Shown here piece after piece: positions 33,435 to 44,349 of a DNA stretch of 64,000 nt. Made by a program: the position numbers and the translations under genes. Within the stretch, counting starts at the first letter, position 1; each line of letters begins with the position of its first letter. Under the pieces are notes generated by a model, which saw only the letters and a program-made list of their open reading frames with translations, was not told where the DNA came from and ran no database searches. Source of the DNA: Sepioteuthis lessoniana (taxonomy: Eukaryota > Mollusca > Cephalopoda > Myopsida > Loliginidae); NCBI GenBank assembly GCA_963585895.1, contig CAUZXS010005798.1, positions 72,501 through 136,500 on the forward strand, in the 5' to 3' direction.

Positions 33435-33522
33435 AAAAGAAAGAAAGAAAGAAAGAAAGATTCAAAAAGAAAATAAGAAATAATTATTCAACAAGAAAGA
33501 AAGAAAGAAAGAAAGAAGAATA

Positions 33523-33562
<40 letters not shown>

Positions 33563-33761
33563 ACTATTCAAAAAGAAAGAAAGAAAGAAAGAAGATCCAG
33601 AAAAGAAAGAAAGAATATTCAAGAAAAAAAGAAAGAAAGGAAGAAAAAAAGAAAGGAAGAAAGAAAGAATATGAAAGAAAGAAAGAAAGAACTATTCAAA
33701 AAGAAAGAAGGAAAGAAAGAAAGAACTATTCAAAAAGAAAGAAAGAAAGAAATATTCGAAG

Positions 33762-33803
<42 letters not shown>

Positions 33804-33814
33804 GACTATTCAAA

Positions 33815-33846
<32 letters not shown>

Positions 33847-33955
33847 CAGAAAAAGAAAGAAACAAACAAACAGAAAAGAAAAGGAGATAAAAAAAGAAAG
33901 AAATTAAAAGAAAAAAATGGAAGTTTCAAGAAAGAAAGAAAGGAAGAAAGAAAAA
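33435..33955. repeat. (GAAA)n array
   Basis: Continuation of the host array with AACTATTCAAAAA interruptions. The KKERKKE-type frame at 33671 is a translation of it. Confidence 0.95.
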
Positions 33956-34380
<425 letters not shown>

Positions 34381-34526
34381 AGGATAATATGAAAAGTGTA
34401 ATGTAAACAAGAAATGTTTTAAGAAAAACAGCAGATATATAAACCAGAGGGTATCTAAATTGGAACTCATAGATTTTGTTACTTTAACTTTCAATTGGTC
34501 GGTACAATCATCAGACGGAAAAGTCC

Positions 34527-34529
<3 letters not shown>

Positions 34530-34610
<81 letters not shown>
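34530..34610. repeat. (TA)n-(TG)n microsatellite
   Basis: Same compound structure as at 34279. Confidence 0.95.
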
Positions 34611-34611
<1 letters not shown>

Positions 34612-34812
34612 ATAAAAACTTCTAAGGCTTCTTTTAAGAGAATATATATATATACATATATATATGGCTGAAGAGTTTGAAGCTTGGATTGGCATTTGAG
34701 TCAACCGAGTTTCGATCTCAGCTACGAGAAGCTAATATGTCTAGCCACACTATTGAGTTCTGATAGAACAAAACAGATCTGTCTGTGGATGACTATATAT
34801 ATATATATATAT

Positions 34813-34940
34813 GTGAGGATCGTTGAAACAGTTGTATACCGCACACAGTACCACTTGTAGTATGTTACCTCAAGAAAAATGTTCACGTATCGTTCATCTT
34901 CATAGGTGAGGCTTAGAACATTTTCAATGATCCTTGTATC
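34813..34940. repeat. Short foldback element between two (TA)n tracts
   Basis: GAGGATCGTTGAAAC at the left and TTTTCAATGATCCTT at the right are complementary ends of a segment of about 125 bp. TA runs lie at 34794-34812 and 34941-34968. Confidence 0.55.
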
Positions 34941-34971
<31 letters not shown>

Positions 34972-35117
34972 TGAGAGATAGAGAGAAAGAGAGAAAGAGA
35001 GGCAGCAAATTTTTATCTAGACAAGTTCTGTTAAATACCACGGACTGACGTTTTTATGATCTTTAAATGAAGACGTTCGAGTCTTCTAACTAGTATTCTT
35101 AGTATTTCCGGTTCGAG

Positions 35118-35119
<2 letters not shown>

Positions 35120-35182
<63 letters not shown>
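35120..35182. repeat. (TA)n microsatellite
   Basis: 63 bp pure TA. Confidence 0.95.
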
Positions 35183-35184
<2 letters not shown>

Positions 35185-35479
35185 AGTTTTAGAGGTTGCA
35201 ACACATATACATAATAAAAAGAGCTCGTTTTCATAAATAAAATACTGACATATCCATGCACACATGTGTTTATGTGTAACTGCGTGAGTGTAATTTATAG
35301 TATCGATGTCTATCTTTTTATCTATCTGTCAATCTATCCATCTTAGTCTTTTCTGATCAATCTATTTGGGAGTTCCCTTCGATTCATGGCTAAAGGGCCG
35401 GACTCCTGCTTCAAAGGAAGCAAGTTCGAACTCCTATCACCACATAACGTTCAGTTTCAAACTATTACCCTTCTTAAAG

Positions 35480-35757
35480 TTGCCCAGTCAGCTGGAACTT
35501 TAGAATACACCGATTTAATCTCTACACTGGGAAAAGACCCCGCAACGAAGCCCAGTAGGTTGAGGCTGTAGAATATACCGACGGCATCTCTACATAGGGA
35601 TAAGTCTCCCCCAACAAGAATATACCGACCACGTTTTTATTAAGGCGTGAGACTCCCTCAATGAGTTTCAAGCCCAGTCAGCTGTGGTTGTAGAATACAC
35701 CGACTGCATCTCAGGAGTGGGATAAGACTCACCTCAACGAATGGCCTGGTGGCCTAG
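35480..35757 (+). repeat. Rep-D head repeated in tandem, truncated
   Basis: Heads start at about 35481 (GCCCAGTCAGCTGGAAC), 35548 (GCCCAGTAGGTTGAGGC), about 35619 (partial, AATATACCGACC) and 35672 (GCCCAGTCAGCTGTGG). Each breaks off after the AACGA or AACAAG region and restarts. The next head at 36008 is continuous with a full copy. Confidence 0.75.
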
Positions 35758-36006
35758 TCGGTTGGTTTGGTTTGGTTTGGTTTCTTTGTTTAATGGCATA
35801 TCAACCTTTGTAGGTTATTTAATGCCAAAGCCATTCTCATAGAAAATTTGTGGTACTATTTAACCCATAGCTGGGAGGATAAGGGGTTTCATACCTTCAC
35901 TGAGGGTATTTGCTCGAAAGTGAACTTAATAGCGCGACTGGAGAACGAACTTGCTTACTACGATTCCACAATCCATCGCTTTAACCATTACACTACGAGG
36001 ACACGC
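35758..36006 (-). mobile_element. SINE-C copy, nearly complete
   Basis: Left end GGTTTGGTTTGGTTTGGTTT, then the hairpin tail (GGCATATCAACCTTTGTAGG), GTACTATTTAACCCATAGCT, central domain and B-box complement GAACTTGC near 35952. Head complement CGCTTTAACCATTACACTAC. It sits between Rep-D head 4 and the full Rep-D copy, apparently inserted in a head. Confidence 0.85.
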
Positions 36007-36960
36007 CCCTAGTCGTTTGGATCTGTAGAATACACCGACTGCATCTTTACAGAGGAGTAAGACCCATCCAAAGAGTGCCCTAGATATAGGACTTAACAAT
36101 CTCATGGTGAAGCTTGTGTAATGCTGGAGCTTTAGGGAATGCAGAGTGCCCATTCACTTCCATCGCTCCATGGTCCACTCTGGTTCAGCGTGGTAGCATC
36201 TTATAGGGTCCTATTTATGGGTTAAATAGAACTGTTCGTCATTTAAACAGTGTACTAATGCAAAACTGAATCATTTGAAATAGAACTATTTTTTTCATTT
36301 AACTTCGTGTAGACAAAAACTGTACTTAAGCTAAACTAAATTGTTTGAAATAGAACTGTTTGATCATTTAACTGTGCGTAAACAAAACTGTGTACCTACG
36401 CTAAACTAAATTGTTTTAAATAGTTGAAATAGAACTGTTTTTACATTTAACTTTGTGTAAATAAATGACTGATGTTTAATTGAACTGTTTGTGATATCTA
36501 GAAAAACTTGGAACCATAAAACTTTGCTGACATACTAAAGTGAACTGATTGAAATAGAACTGTTTTTAGATTAAACTGTGGGTAAAAAAAAATATATATA
36601 TATAAAATAATAGACTCACTCTGTGTAAATAAAAAAAAACTGTACTCATGCAAAGCTGAATGGTTTGAAAATTACTGAAACCATCTAACTGGGTGCCAAA
36701 AAATTATCTCTGGCTAATTTAAATATTTATCTAAAAATGGGTTTAGATATGCAATAAAACCTAATCAAATCATATATACTTAATATATATGTATAAAAAG
36801 GAGTTGGCATTAAATAACCTACAATGGTTTATATGCCATAAAACCAAACTAAACCAAACGAATTCATTCATGCATTCAGTATATATGTACAAAGAGGATT
36901 TGGCATTAAATAACTAACAATATTTCATATTCTATAGAATCCAATCAAGCCAAACTCTTA
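36006..36960 (+). mobile_element. Rep-D copy, long
   Basis: Head CTAGTCGTTTGGATCTGTAG, TACACCGACTGCATC, CTCTGGTTCAGCGTGG, expanded core and several tail modules with GGCATTAAATAACCTACAAT. A SINE-C-like fragment (TTAATCCTCCCAGC) follows to about 37020. Confidence 0.8.
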
Positions 36961-37104
36961 CGTAGATGGATAAATTCCTTAATCCTCCCAGCTTTTGGTT
37001 AAATAGTACAACTACTGTTCTTTACAGTAATATTTCGTCTCCTTCTTTGTTTTTCTAGTTTCAGTAGTTTAGATTGCGCAATTAACTCAAGCCTGATAAT
37101 ACCT

Positions 37105-37313
37105 GGATTGATTGGATTGGGTTGGGTTATATGGCACATCAAACTCTTAGGTTATTTGATGCCAAATCCTGCTCATATATATATATTAAATATATATGAT
37201 TTGTATACAGTTTTTACGTAACATTCTTAAACAAGCCAAAGCTCAGTTTTTTGCACATAGTTTAATGGTTTCAAGTATTGCTATTCAACACTAATTTATT
37301 TTTTCGTATCCTA

Positions 37314-37384
<71 letters not shown>
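37105..37384 (-). mobile_element. Rep-D tail and (TA)n-(TG)n tract
   Basis: GGTTATATGGCACATCAAAC and TTATTTGATGCCAAATCCTG tail, AGTTTAATGGTTTCAAG core to 37305, then compound microsatellite 37315-37384. Confidence 0.7.
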
Positions 37385-37387
<3 letters not shown>

Positions 37388-37647
37388 GACCGTGGATTGT
37401 TTCTTTTTCAAAATCATCAAGTGAAGACGTTCAAATCTTTTTGCTTTTTTTTCTGATGTCTGGGTTGAGGTCGTGAAGAAAGTACCCTATACTAGCCCAA
37501 GCGCTTTCAACCATTTCGCTGATGATCTTCGGGGGTTGTGTTAAATTGTTTGCTGCAGTGACCCAGACATTAGTTAAAGATTTTGAATAAGAAAAAAATC
37601 TGCTGTCTTCAACTAAATATGTTTAGATAACGACTTGCTGCCTAAGT

Positions 37648-37650
<3 letters not shown>
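37385..37650. other. Unclassified, shares a motif with 35048-35120
   Basis: AAGTGAAGACGTTCAAATCT near 37419 resembles AAATGAAGACGTTCGAGTCT near 35066, so a dispersed repeat (not named here) ends in both places next to (TA)n or (TG)n tracts. Confidence 0.4.
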
Positions 37651-37697
<47 letters not shown>

Positions 37698-38365
37698 TGT
37701 AACTAATTTTTTAAACGATCCAGAGTTCATTTGTTTGCATACAGTTAAATGATTTCAAGTATTTCTTTCAAACACTAATAAATCTATTTATAATTAATCA
37801 TTTGTCTGCACACAGTTAAATGCCTTCTATTATTACTATATTAAACAAACAATTTCATTCATTTATCTATTATTTGTTTGCACAGAGTTAAGTCGATATA
37901 TATACATGATTTGTAAGTGAATAGTTTGTAGGTAATCTTAATTTCAAATGAACCGGAGCATAGAAGTATTGCTATTGTTTGCAGAAAGTTAAATGGTTTC
38001 AAGTATTGCTATATAACGCTAATAATTCACTGTGATATTCAATTGCTATGTAATATTAACAATTCAATTAGACATCAGAGATTTATTTGAACACAGTTAA
38101 ATGATTAAACAGTTGTTAGTCAAAGAGTTTTACATGACCCATAGATGGGACCTTATCAAGTACTACTAATCTAAATAAGAGTAGAACGAGGACTAATTGC
38201 AATGAAGGCAATTCTACATTCCTCAAATTTCCAGGAGTGGAATCACACTGTCAGATACAGTGTAATGTCACATTTAGGACACTTGTAACAGATGGGTTCA
38301 TTCCCCTCTGCAGAGATGCAGATTCTACAGTCCACGTCAAATGGGCGGGATAATATCTGGTTTGA
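37651..38365 (-). mobile_element. (TA)n and Rep-D copy
   Basis: TA run to 37693, then TCATTTGTTTGCATACAGTT, AAATGGTTTCAAGTATTGCT core words, GACCCATAGATGGGACCTTA and head complement CTCTGCAGAGATGCAG near 38318. Confidence 0.7.
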
Positions 38366-38554
38366 TTGTACTATTTTCCACTAGAAATGATACAGTCTAC
38401 GTCTGGAAGAATATTATCGTTTATGATAAATTCAAGTCATGAAAATTTTCAATGCATTTTCAGAATAAAATATTTTTACATGACTTTGCAGTTTGCATTG
38501 TCCAAATATATATAATTATTCGTTTCATAAATCTTATCCAGAAAAAAAACATGG

Positions 38555-39775
38555 TTCGCTTTAGTTTGGCTGGGTTGGGTTTTATGACATTGAATGGATT
38601 TTATGACATTGTTGGTTATTTGATATCAAATCATATTTATACATGTATATTCAAGATATATGATTTGTATACACATTCTATGATTATATTTTCAAAAGAG
38701 CTTCAGCATATTTTCTTTGCACACATTTAAATGGTTCAAAGTATTGCTATGAATCACTACGAATTCAATAAAAAATCTGTTATTTATTTACACACTATTC
38801 AATGATCAAACAGTTCTATTTCTAACAATTCAAGTTAGCATAAGTAATTTGCTTGCCCTCAGTTTGAATGTCAAACAGTTCTATTTTTAAAAGTCAAAAA
38901 TTTTTATTTGATCTATACAGAGTGGAACGATAAAATTGTCGTCCTAAAGAAAACAACACTACAGCTTTTATTTTAAAGCTTTGATAGGAAAAATCAATTC
39001 AGGTAACTTGATTATGTAGTAGAGCTGACATCTATTCAATGTCGCCGCCTTCAGCCTCAATCACCGTCTTGATACGGATCCGGAACTGGAAGCATGCCTT
39101 TTCTACAAGCGTCGGCGGGAGCTCGGCGAATACTCGGCGGATGGCGGCGATCAGGCTGGCTTTGGTGTTGTGGGATGTCATGTTGGTGATGTTCTCGACG
39201 TATGACCAAACGAACTAGTCCAGCGGGTTCAGGTCGTTGGAGGAGGGGGGCATTGTGAGAAGGTTACAAAGTCGTAGCACTCCTTCTGAAGCCAAGCCTG
39301 GGTCTCTTTGTACTAGTGGCCCGGTGCCGAGGGTGCTGGCAATGGTCCTGTTCTCATAACGTTAGTTGTACAGCAGCGCATCTCCGATCTCACTCGTTGA
39401 ACATTGTGTCACTTTCTGACATGATAAAAGGCTCCTATCGCTCTTCGAATTTGTACACAACTGGCCAACTTGTAGATGGTCTGCAACAAAAAAAGAAAAC
39501 TTGTTTTTATGAAACAGAAATGGAATCATATCGTCTTTTCTAGGGCGATTTTATCGTTCCACCCTGTACATCGGACCCATCAGGTGCTACCACTCCGAGC
39601 AGAGTGGACCTGGGAACGTAGGCAATGAAAGAGTATTCCATATTCTCCCAATCTTCAAACTGGAGCCTCGTCATCAGATGTAATATCTAGGACACTGATT
39701 GTGAGGAAGGTCTTACCCCTGTGCAGAGATCCAGTTGATGTATTCTAAAGCCCCAGCCGACGGTGGATTCCTCGT
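38555..39775 (-). mobile_element. Rep-D copy split by a mariner/Tc1-like element
   Basis: Tail and core run to about 38917 (CAAACAGTTCTATTTTTAAA); the copy resumes at 39569 (GACCCATCAGGTGCTACCAC) and ends with GTCTTACCCC, GAGATCCAGTTGATG and AGCCCCAGCCGACGG. The gap is exactly the transposon with its TA duplication. Confidence 0.8.
38918..39566 (-). mobile_element. Mariner/Tc1-like transposon relic, 649 bp
   Basis: Terminal inverted repeats: left CAGAGTGGAACGATAAAATT, right (complement) CAGGGTGGAACGATAAAATC. TA lies outside each end (38916-38917, 39567-39568), the family's target duplication. On the minus strand a transposase C-terminus ends at TAG 39034-39032. It reads WLQKECYDFVTFS, then PPSSNDLNPLD (the third catalytic region), FVWSYVENITN and IRIKTVIEAEGGDIE. 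The residue after LNPLD is a stop (39211 region) and one base is missing just before PPSS, so the gene is dead. The N-terminal half, including the first two catalytic Asp residues, is deleted. Confidence 0.9.
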
Positions 39776-39824
39776 GAAGTTTTGGCAAATAGGATGGACT
39801 TTGGCATTGTAGTCAGTGAGTTTG

Positions 39825-40030
39825 AACTCTACTTGTGTTTGTGAATTGAATTACCATGACCAGAAAATCCGGCGAACGCCTACGCACGGCATACGGGAAC
39901 ACTGGACAGCTGTTTGGACCTTATTAGGTCTCATCAGCAGTGTATACCGTAATCTCCACCACTCGGAGATCGAACCAGCGACCACAGATTGCAGTGCTGA
40001 AACTCAGCAACTGAGCCACCAGTTCTTATC
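39825..40030 (-). mobile_element. SINE-H, tRNA-derived, complete head
   Basis: Minus strand head: A box TGGCTCAGTTGCTGA (about 40020) and B box GGTTCGATCTCC (about 39968). The body reads GATGAGACCTAATAAGGTCC, CAGTGTTCCCGTATGCCGTG, GCGTTCGCCGGATTTTCTGG and ends near TCAATTCACAAACACAAG. Confidence 0.75.
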
Positions 40031-40228
40031 GCACACAATTAACGCCAAATCAACAAGTCATGGTAATTGCGCGGTTAATTAACTCAAATGTGTCTTGCAA
40101 TTTACATCCGTACTCTTTCCAGAGAACACGGTCACCCCCCAGGGGCACGTCTTCCCAAGAAGATTAGAAATACGCAACCGCGTAATTATTATGACCTCAA
40201 GAGCAAGGGTATAGATGTACATATTTTT

Positions 40229-40390
40229 CTTCTTTTTTTTAAGTAGAGGTATTAATATTGTGAATTGAGACCTAATAAGGCCGAAACAGCTGTCTAGTGT
40301 TCCCGTATGTCATGCGTAGGTGTTCGCTGGATTTTCTGGTCGTAGTAATTCAATTCACAATATCAATTCCTCTACTTAAAAAAAGAAAAG
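40229..40390 (+). repeat. SINE-H body with palindromic ends
   Basis: 40260-40360 is a close inverted copy of the SINE-H body at 39841-39940. Its ends are mutually complementary: AAGTAGAGGTATTAATATTG (40241) and complement of CAATATCAATTCCTCTACTT (ending 40377), extended by T-rich and A-rich flanks. Confidence 0.7.
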
Positions 40391-40416
40391 AAAAGAAAAA
40401 TGTGTACACCTCTGCT

Positions 40417-40575
40417 ATTGCGTTCATTTTCGGTATTGTACCTTTAGGAAAGATAAGAACCTCCTTATTCCTCCAAGGTATTGGGTCAAATATTACCACT
40501 GACATTCTTTTACAAAGATGGCCTGTTGATTGAATAACCCATGGAGGTTGATAAACAATTAAACAACAAAAAGAC
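40417..40575 (+). mobile_element. SINE-C fragment
   Basis: TTGCGTTCATTTTCGG, ACCTTTAGGAAAGATAAG, GGTCAAATATTACCACTGAC and AATAACCCATGGAGGTTGAT with AAACAACAAAAAG: 3' two thirds of SINE-C including the hairpin tail. Confidence 0.65.
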
Positions 40576-40710
40576 AAATCAAATAAAAATATCAAGGAAT
40601 AATACACACACACAAACACACACATATATATATATATATATATAGGTTAAGACATCGACATAAGACATATATGTTAAAACATCGACATCGATATATATAA
40701 GACATCGACA

Positions 40711-40758
40711 CGTTAGCCGCGTGTCGATGTCTTTTAAGACATTGACACGCGGCTAACG
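40711..40758. repeat. Inverted duplication of the LINE 5' junction
   Basis: 40711-40732 is the reverse complement of 40737-40758 with one mismatch; four bases lie between. The right arm is the 5' end of the LINE copy. Confidence 0.85.
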
Positions 40759-41273
40759 AGGGCATGAACAGCTATCGATAAGCTATTGATCATATGGAAG
40801 TCAGACCTGACCGATAAAATGAAACGCAGTTTCTTCCAGGCAGCGGTCGTGTCGATACTGCTGTATGGATGCACTTCTTGGACGCTAACAAAACGGATGG
40901 AGAAAAAGCTAGACGGCAATTACGCAAGAATACTGCGAGCAATATTGAACAAGTCCTGGAGGCAACACCCCACAAAGCACCAACTATACGGCCACCTACC
41001 TCCTATCACGAAAACTATCAAAGTTAGACGAACCAGACATGCAGTACACTACCGGAGAAGCAGGGACGAGCTCATAAATGATGTACTCCTATGAACGTCC
41101 ACATATAGCCGAGCAAAAGCAGGACGACCAGCTCGAACATGCATACAGCTGCAATGTGAGGATACGGGATGTAGCCCTGAAGACCTGCCAAGGGTGATGA
41201 ACGAAAGGGAGAAGTGGCGAGAGAGGGCCAAGAATATCCGTGCTGGTGAGACGACATGATGATGATGATATAT
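40738..41273 (+). pseudogene. 5'-truncated RTE-like LINE copy
   Basis: Begins GACATTGACACGCGGCTAAC. Frame 40786-41094 reads MIIWKSDLTDKMKRSFFQAA and on through the C-terminal region to DVLL, then TGA replaces the expected tryptophan TGG at 41092. Downstream the reading continues as RPARTCIQLQCEDTGCSPE-like residues to CGACATGATGATGATG at the 3' end, followed by (TA)n. Confidence 0.85.
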
Positions 41274-41492
41274 ATATATATATATATATATTGGGGTTTA
41301 AGAATATGTTACTTTGCGCAGATTAATCAATATGTTCACCCGTAAATTTACGTAACTTTGTCCGAGTCCTGTCGGATATTTTACATCCATCCACCAGATT
41401 TTATCTCATTTTTTCTTTTAAAAGCGTGATTTTTTACGTACCTCAGATAAATCAATAGATCTAAAAAGACTGATAGAGATATGATTGATTTC

Positions 41493-41688
41493 GCTTATTT
41501 GCTTAATGGTATAACAACCTTCGTGGGTAAGTTAAAGTCGATGCCTTCTTGGTTGAAGATAAGCGAGTTTATACGTTTCCAATGTGTATTAGTCCGAAAG
41601 TGAACGCAGTAGCACGATGGGATTTACAACTCACTTCCTTCGAGGAGGCAGTCCAGCACTATATCCATTATGCCACGGAGTCCTCATA
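41493..41688 (-). mobile_element. SINE-C copy
   Basis: TTGCTTAATGGTATAACAAC tail, GTATTAGTCCGAAAGTGAAC central part and head complement AGCACTATATCCATTATGCC. Confidence 0.75.
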
Positions 41689-41787
41689 GAAAGATAGATA
41701 GATCTGAATAGAGTGAGATAGATAGATAGATAGATAGATCTGAATTGACTGAGATAGATAGATAGATAGATAGATCTGAATTGACTG

Positions 41788-41823
<36 letters not shown>

Positions 41824-41870
41824 CTGAATTGAAATAGATAGATAGATAGATAGATAGATATGAAAAGACT
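41689..41870. repeat. (GATA)n with a GATCTGAATTGACTGA spacer
   Basis: GATA runs separated by four nearly equal spacers. The same spacer type (GATCTAAATAGACTCA, GATCTGAACAGACTTA) occurs with GATA at 63123-63215. Confidence 0.9.
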
Positions 41871-42300
41871 GATGCTTAAACACACGCAAAAAACATTCAT
41901 CGAGAACGGAAATAGAGAATGTAAGTCAGACATTCCTTAGGCGAGAAAATTGAGGCAAAAAGAAAATCGAATTCAAAGAGAGAATCAAAGCAATTTGTCT
42001 AAGATCAATACCCGTTCTTTCGAATCATGCACCCGTCCAGCCACCCCAGCTCCGTATAACCCTGTGACTCTCTCATCTTGTTCTATTGTTAAGTCCACGC
42101 AGCAAAACAAAACTTAATGTCATGTTAGCGTCTAAAAGCACACTTCTCGACGGAACACGCAGCTATTTAAAAGCTTCTCATAATGATAGAAAAATCGCTG
42201 TAACAAAACTGACCTTAGAACCAGGAAATTTTTGTCTACAAAATCCCGCCAGTGGCAGTTAGAGACTGACCTTCTGTTCATTATCAATTGTTTCCGCTTT
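41871..42300. other. Unclassified, moderate GC
   Basis: ACCCGTCCAGCCACCCCAGC and neighbouring text are not repeat-like. No open frame or domain is supported. Confidence 0.35.
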
Positions 42301-42600
42301 TCTTTTATCAAATTTTTGTCTTCCTTCCCTCTTTCTTTCTTTCTTTCTCTCTCTCTCTTTCTCTCTTTCTCTTTCTCTCTCTCTCTCTATATATATATAT
42401 ATCCTCTTTCTCTCTCTTTCTTCCGTTCTCGCTCTCTTCTCTTTCTCTCCAGTTCTCTCTCTATCAGTCTCTCTATTTCTCTCTCCCTCTCCTCTTTCAT
42501 TCCAGTTCTCTGTCTCTCACTCTTTTTCCCTTTATATATATATATATATATATATATTGTCTCTCTTTCTCTCTCTATCTCCTATATATATTTTTTTTTC
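42301..42600. repeat. (CT)n/(TTTC)n tract with (TA)n islands
   Basis: Pyrimidine-only plus strand interrupted by TA runs at 42389-42402 and 42534-42557. Confidence 0.9.
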
Positions 42601-42616
42601 AATCATACATCCTAGA

Positions 42617-42790
42617 TGCATCAAGGATGTCTTCAGTGATGCAACTGTCTTCATTGCCGATTTCGGGTTGTTTCTGCATCATATCGGCTCCGACAGTAAT
42701 CCCGGCATGACTCTGGAAGAGCCAAGCCGCCTTCGTGATCACGATGTGCTACGCTCGTGCCTCTACCAAAGCAAAGAAAAATTTGAATAA
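42617..42790 (+). CDS. Candidate terminal exon, unknown protein (weak)
   Basis: A 58-codon stretch of higher GC than its surroundings lies between two pyrimidine tracts. A T-rich run ends in CATACATCCTAG, acceptable as a splice acceptor, and the frame reads CIKDVFSDATVFIADFGLFL, then HHIGSDSNPGMTLEEPSRLR and DHDVLRSCLYQSKEKFE to TAA at 42788-42790. The stop overlaps an AATAAAG (42787-42793) that could serve as a polyadenylation signal only if cleavage is close by. I recognise no family. The residue mix looks protein-like, unlike the repeat-derived frames nearby, but no upstream exon is identifiable, so chance or a fossil is equally possible. Confidence 0.25.
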   Translation, partial: CIKDVFSDATVFIADFGLFLHHIGSDSNPGMTLEEPSRLRDHDVLRSCLYQSKEKFE

Positions 42791-42817
42791 AGGCCGGACT
42801 TCAGCCGTTCTTATAGA

Positions 42818-42897
42818 CATATATATATATATATATATCCTCCCTTTATTTCTATCACTTTTTCTTCCGTTCTCCCTCCCTGCTTTTTCTCTCCAGT

Positions 42898-42931
<34 letters not shown>

Positions 42932-43076
42932 AGTCTTTCTTTCACTCTCGTTTCTGTTTCTCCCCAGTTCTCCCTCTCCATCTTTTCCTCTTTCACTTTA
43001 TATATACATATATTCACTCTCTCATTTGTGTCTCTTCAGCTCTCTATTTCTCACTCTCTCTTTATGTATGCCTATA

Positions 43077-43135
<59 letters not shown>
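42818..43135. repeat. (TA)n and (CT)n tract
   Basis: TA run to 42838, then pyrimidine-rich DNA ending in a pure (CT)n of about 50 bp (43080-43132). Confidence 0.9.
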
Positions 43136-43136
<1 letters not shown>

Positions 43137-43552
43137 CTTTACAGCTCCAGCCGAAGATATCTAAGATTTAGTCAATTTGCTATGAGAATATTTTGCCCAA
43201 ATCTGGCAGTTGATTGTAGCATATTTAATGGTGGTAACTATGAAGTAGAAAACTTGCTCTATCAAAAGGTGTTATAGTGTATTCTTTAATCGTTGCAGTT
43301 TCTAGAAAAATAGATGATAATAGGTACACATACACACGCACACACACACACGCATATATATATATATATTTATGTATGTATGTATGTATTTATATATATA
43401 TTAGAATGGCAAGGACTATGGGTCTATATATTACTCTAAAATAGTGTTTGTCTTCGTGTGAGGGTCTAAGCTTGATAGATGAAAGCTACAGGTGTATCCG
43501 TAACTTATGTGCGTGTTTTTTTGTATGTGTTGTGCATATATTGCAGTCCTGT

Positions 43553-43555
<3 letters not shown>
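43136..43555. other. No recognised gene
   Basis: Contains (CA)n/(TA)n at 43331-43368 and GTAT repeats at 43372-43390. Frames that run out of the CT tract into this region are not supported. Confidence 0.4.
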
Positions 43556-43597
<42 letters not shown>

Positions 43598-43905
43598 ACA
43601 TATATATATATACATTTGGTTTGGATTAGGTTGATTTTATGGAACATCAACCATTGTTTGTTATTTAATGCCAAATCCTTTTTATACATATATATTAAAT
43701 ATATGATTATCAACACATTTTGTAGATGAGATTTTTAAACGACAATGATTTCATTTTTTGCTCATAGTTAGATGGTTTAACTTGTTTCTATCTGATAAGA
43801 ATAATTCTATTTACTATTAACCATTTGTTTGCACATAGTTAAATGGTTCCAAGTATTAGTATATGTCATTAACAATTCAAATAAACATCAGTCATCTTTT
43901 TATTT
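43556..43905 (-). mobile_element. (CT)n and Rep-D tail
   Basis: CT run 43556-43594, TA run, then TTTTATGGAACATCAACCAT, TTATTTAATGCCAAATCC and CCATTTGTTTGCACATAG, a Rep-D 3' part on the minus strand. Confidence 0.7.
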
Positions 43906-43952
43906 TTATTTTTGAAATCTTAAATTTAGATTAAAGAGTTATATAGGGCTAT

Positions 43953-44212
43953 CCAACCCTTTACCTCGAGCAGGATGCAACACTAGTTCAGTTCATTATG
44001 AGCAATAACATTGGCTTTTTTTTTCGCTTAAAAAGATTATTTAACTAAAGCGAAAAAAAAATGCCCAAACATTCACCCATTACTCGAAGAGAAAAGTGAT
44101 GGTTTCATGCCTTTCAAAAGTGTATTAGCCTAAAAAGCAACGCAAACAGCCTTGTCCAGGTTTTAAACTCGACTCGTATTTCCAAAGACGAAAACCGTTA
44201 CGCTAAGTGTCC
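43953..44212 (-). mobile_element. SINE-A copy, divergent
   Basis: CCAACCCTTTACCTCGAGCA tail, AAAAGTGTATTAGCC central part, CGACTCGTATTTCC head relic and ACGAAAACCGTTACGC. Confidence 0.65.
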
Positions 44213-44349
44213 ATGTTAATGAAAGAATTGTGCTCATCTGGTCAACTTACATAATAAAGGGATGATGTTTGACGTCTAGACAGCAGTCCGGTCAAAGTAC
44301 AGAGACGTCAAAGTAAATTCTCAATACTTATAAGAATATTCTTGAGAAA

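Noticed and set aside
33671-33907. Lys/Glu-rich coiled-coil-like frame
   Set aside because: Simple translation of (GAAA)n.
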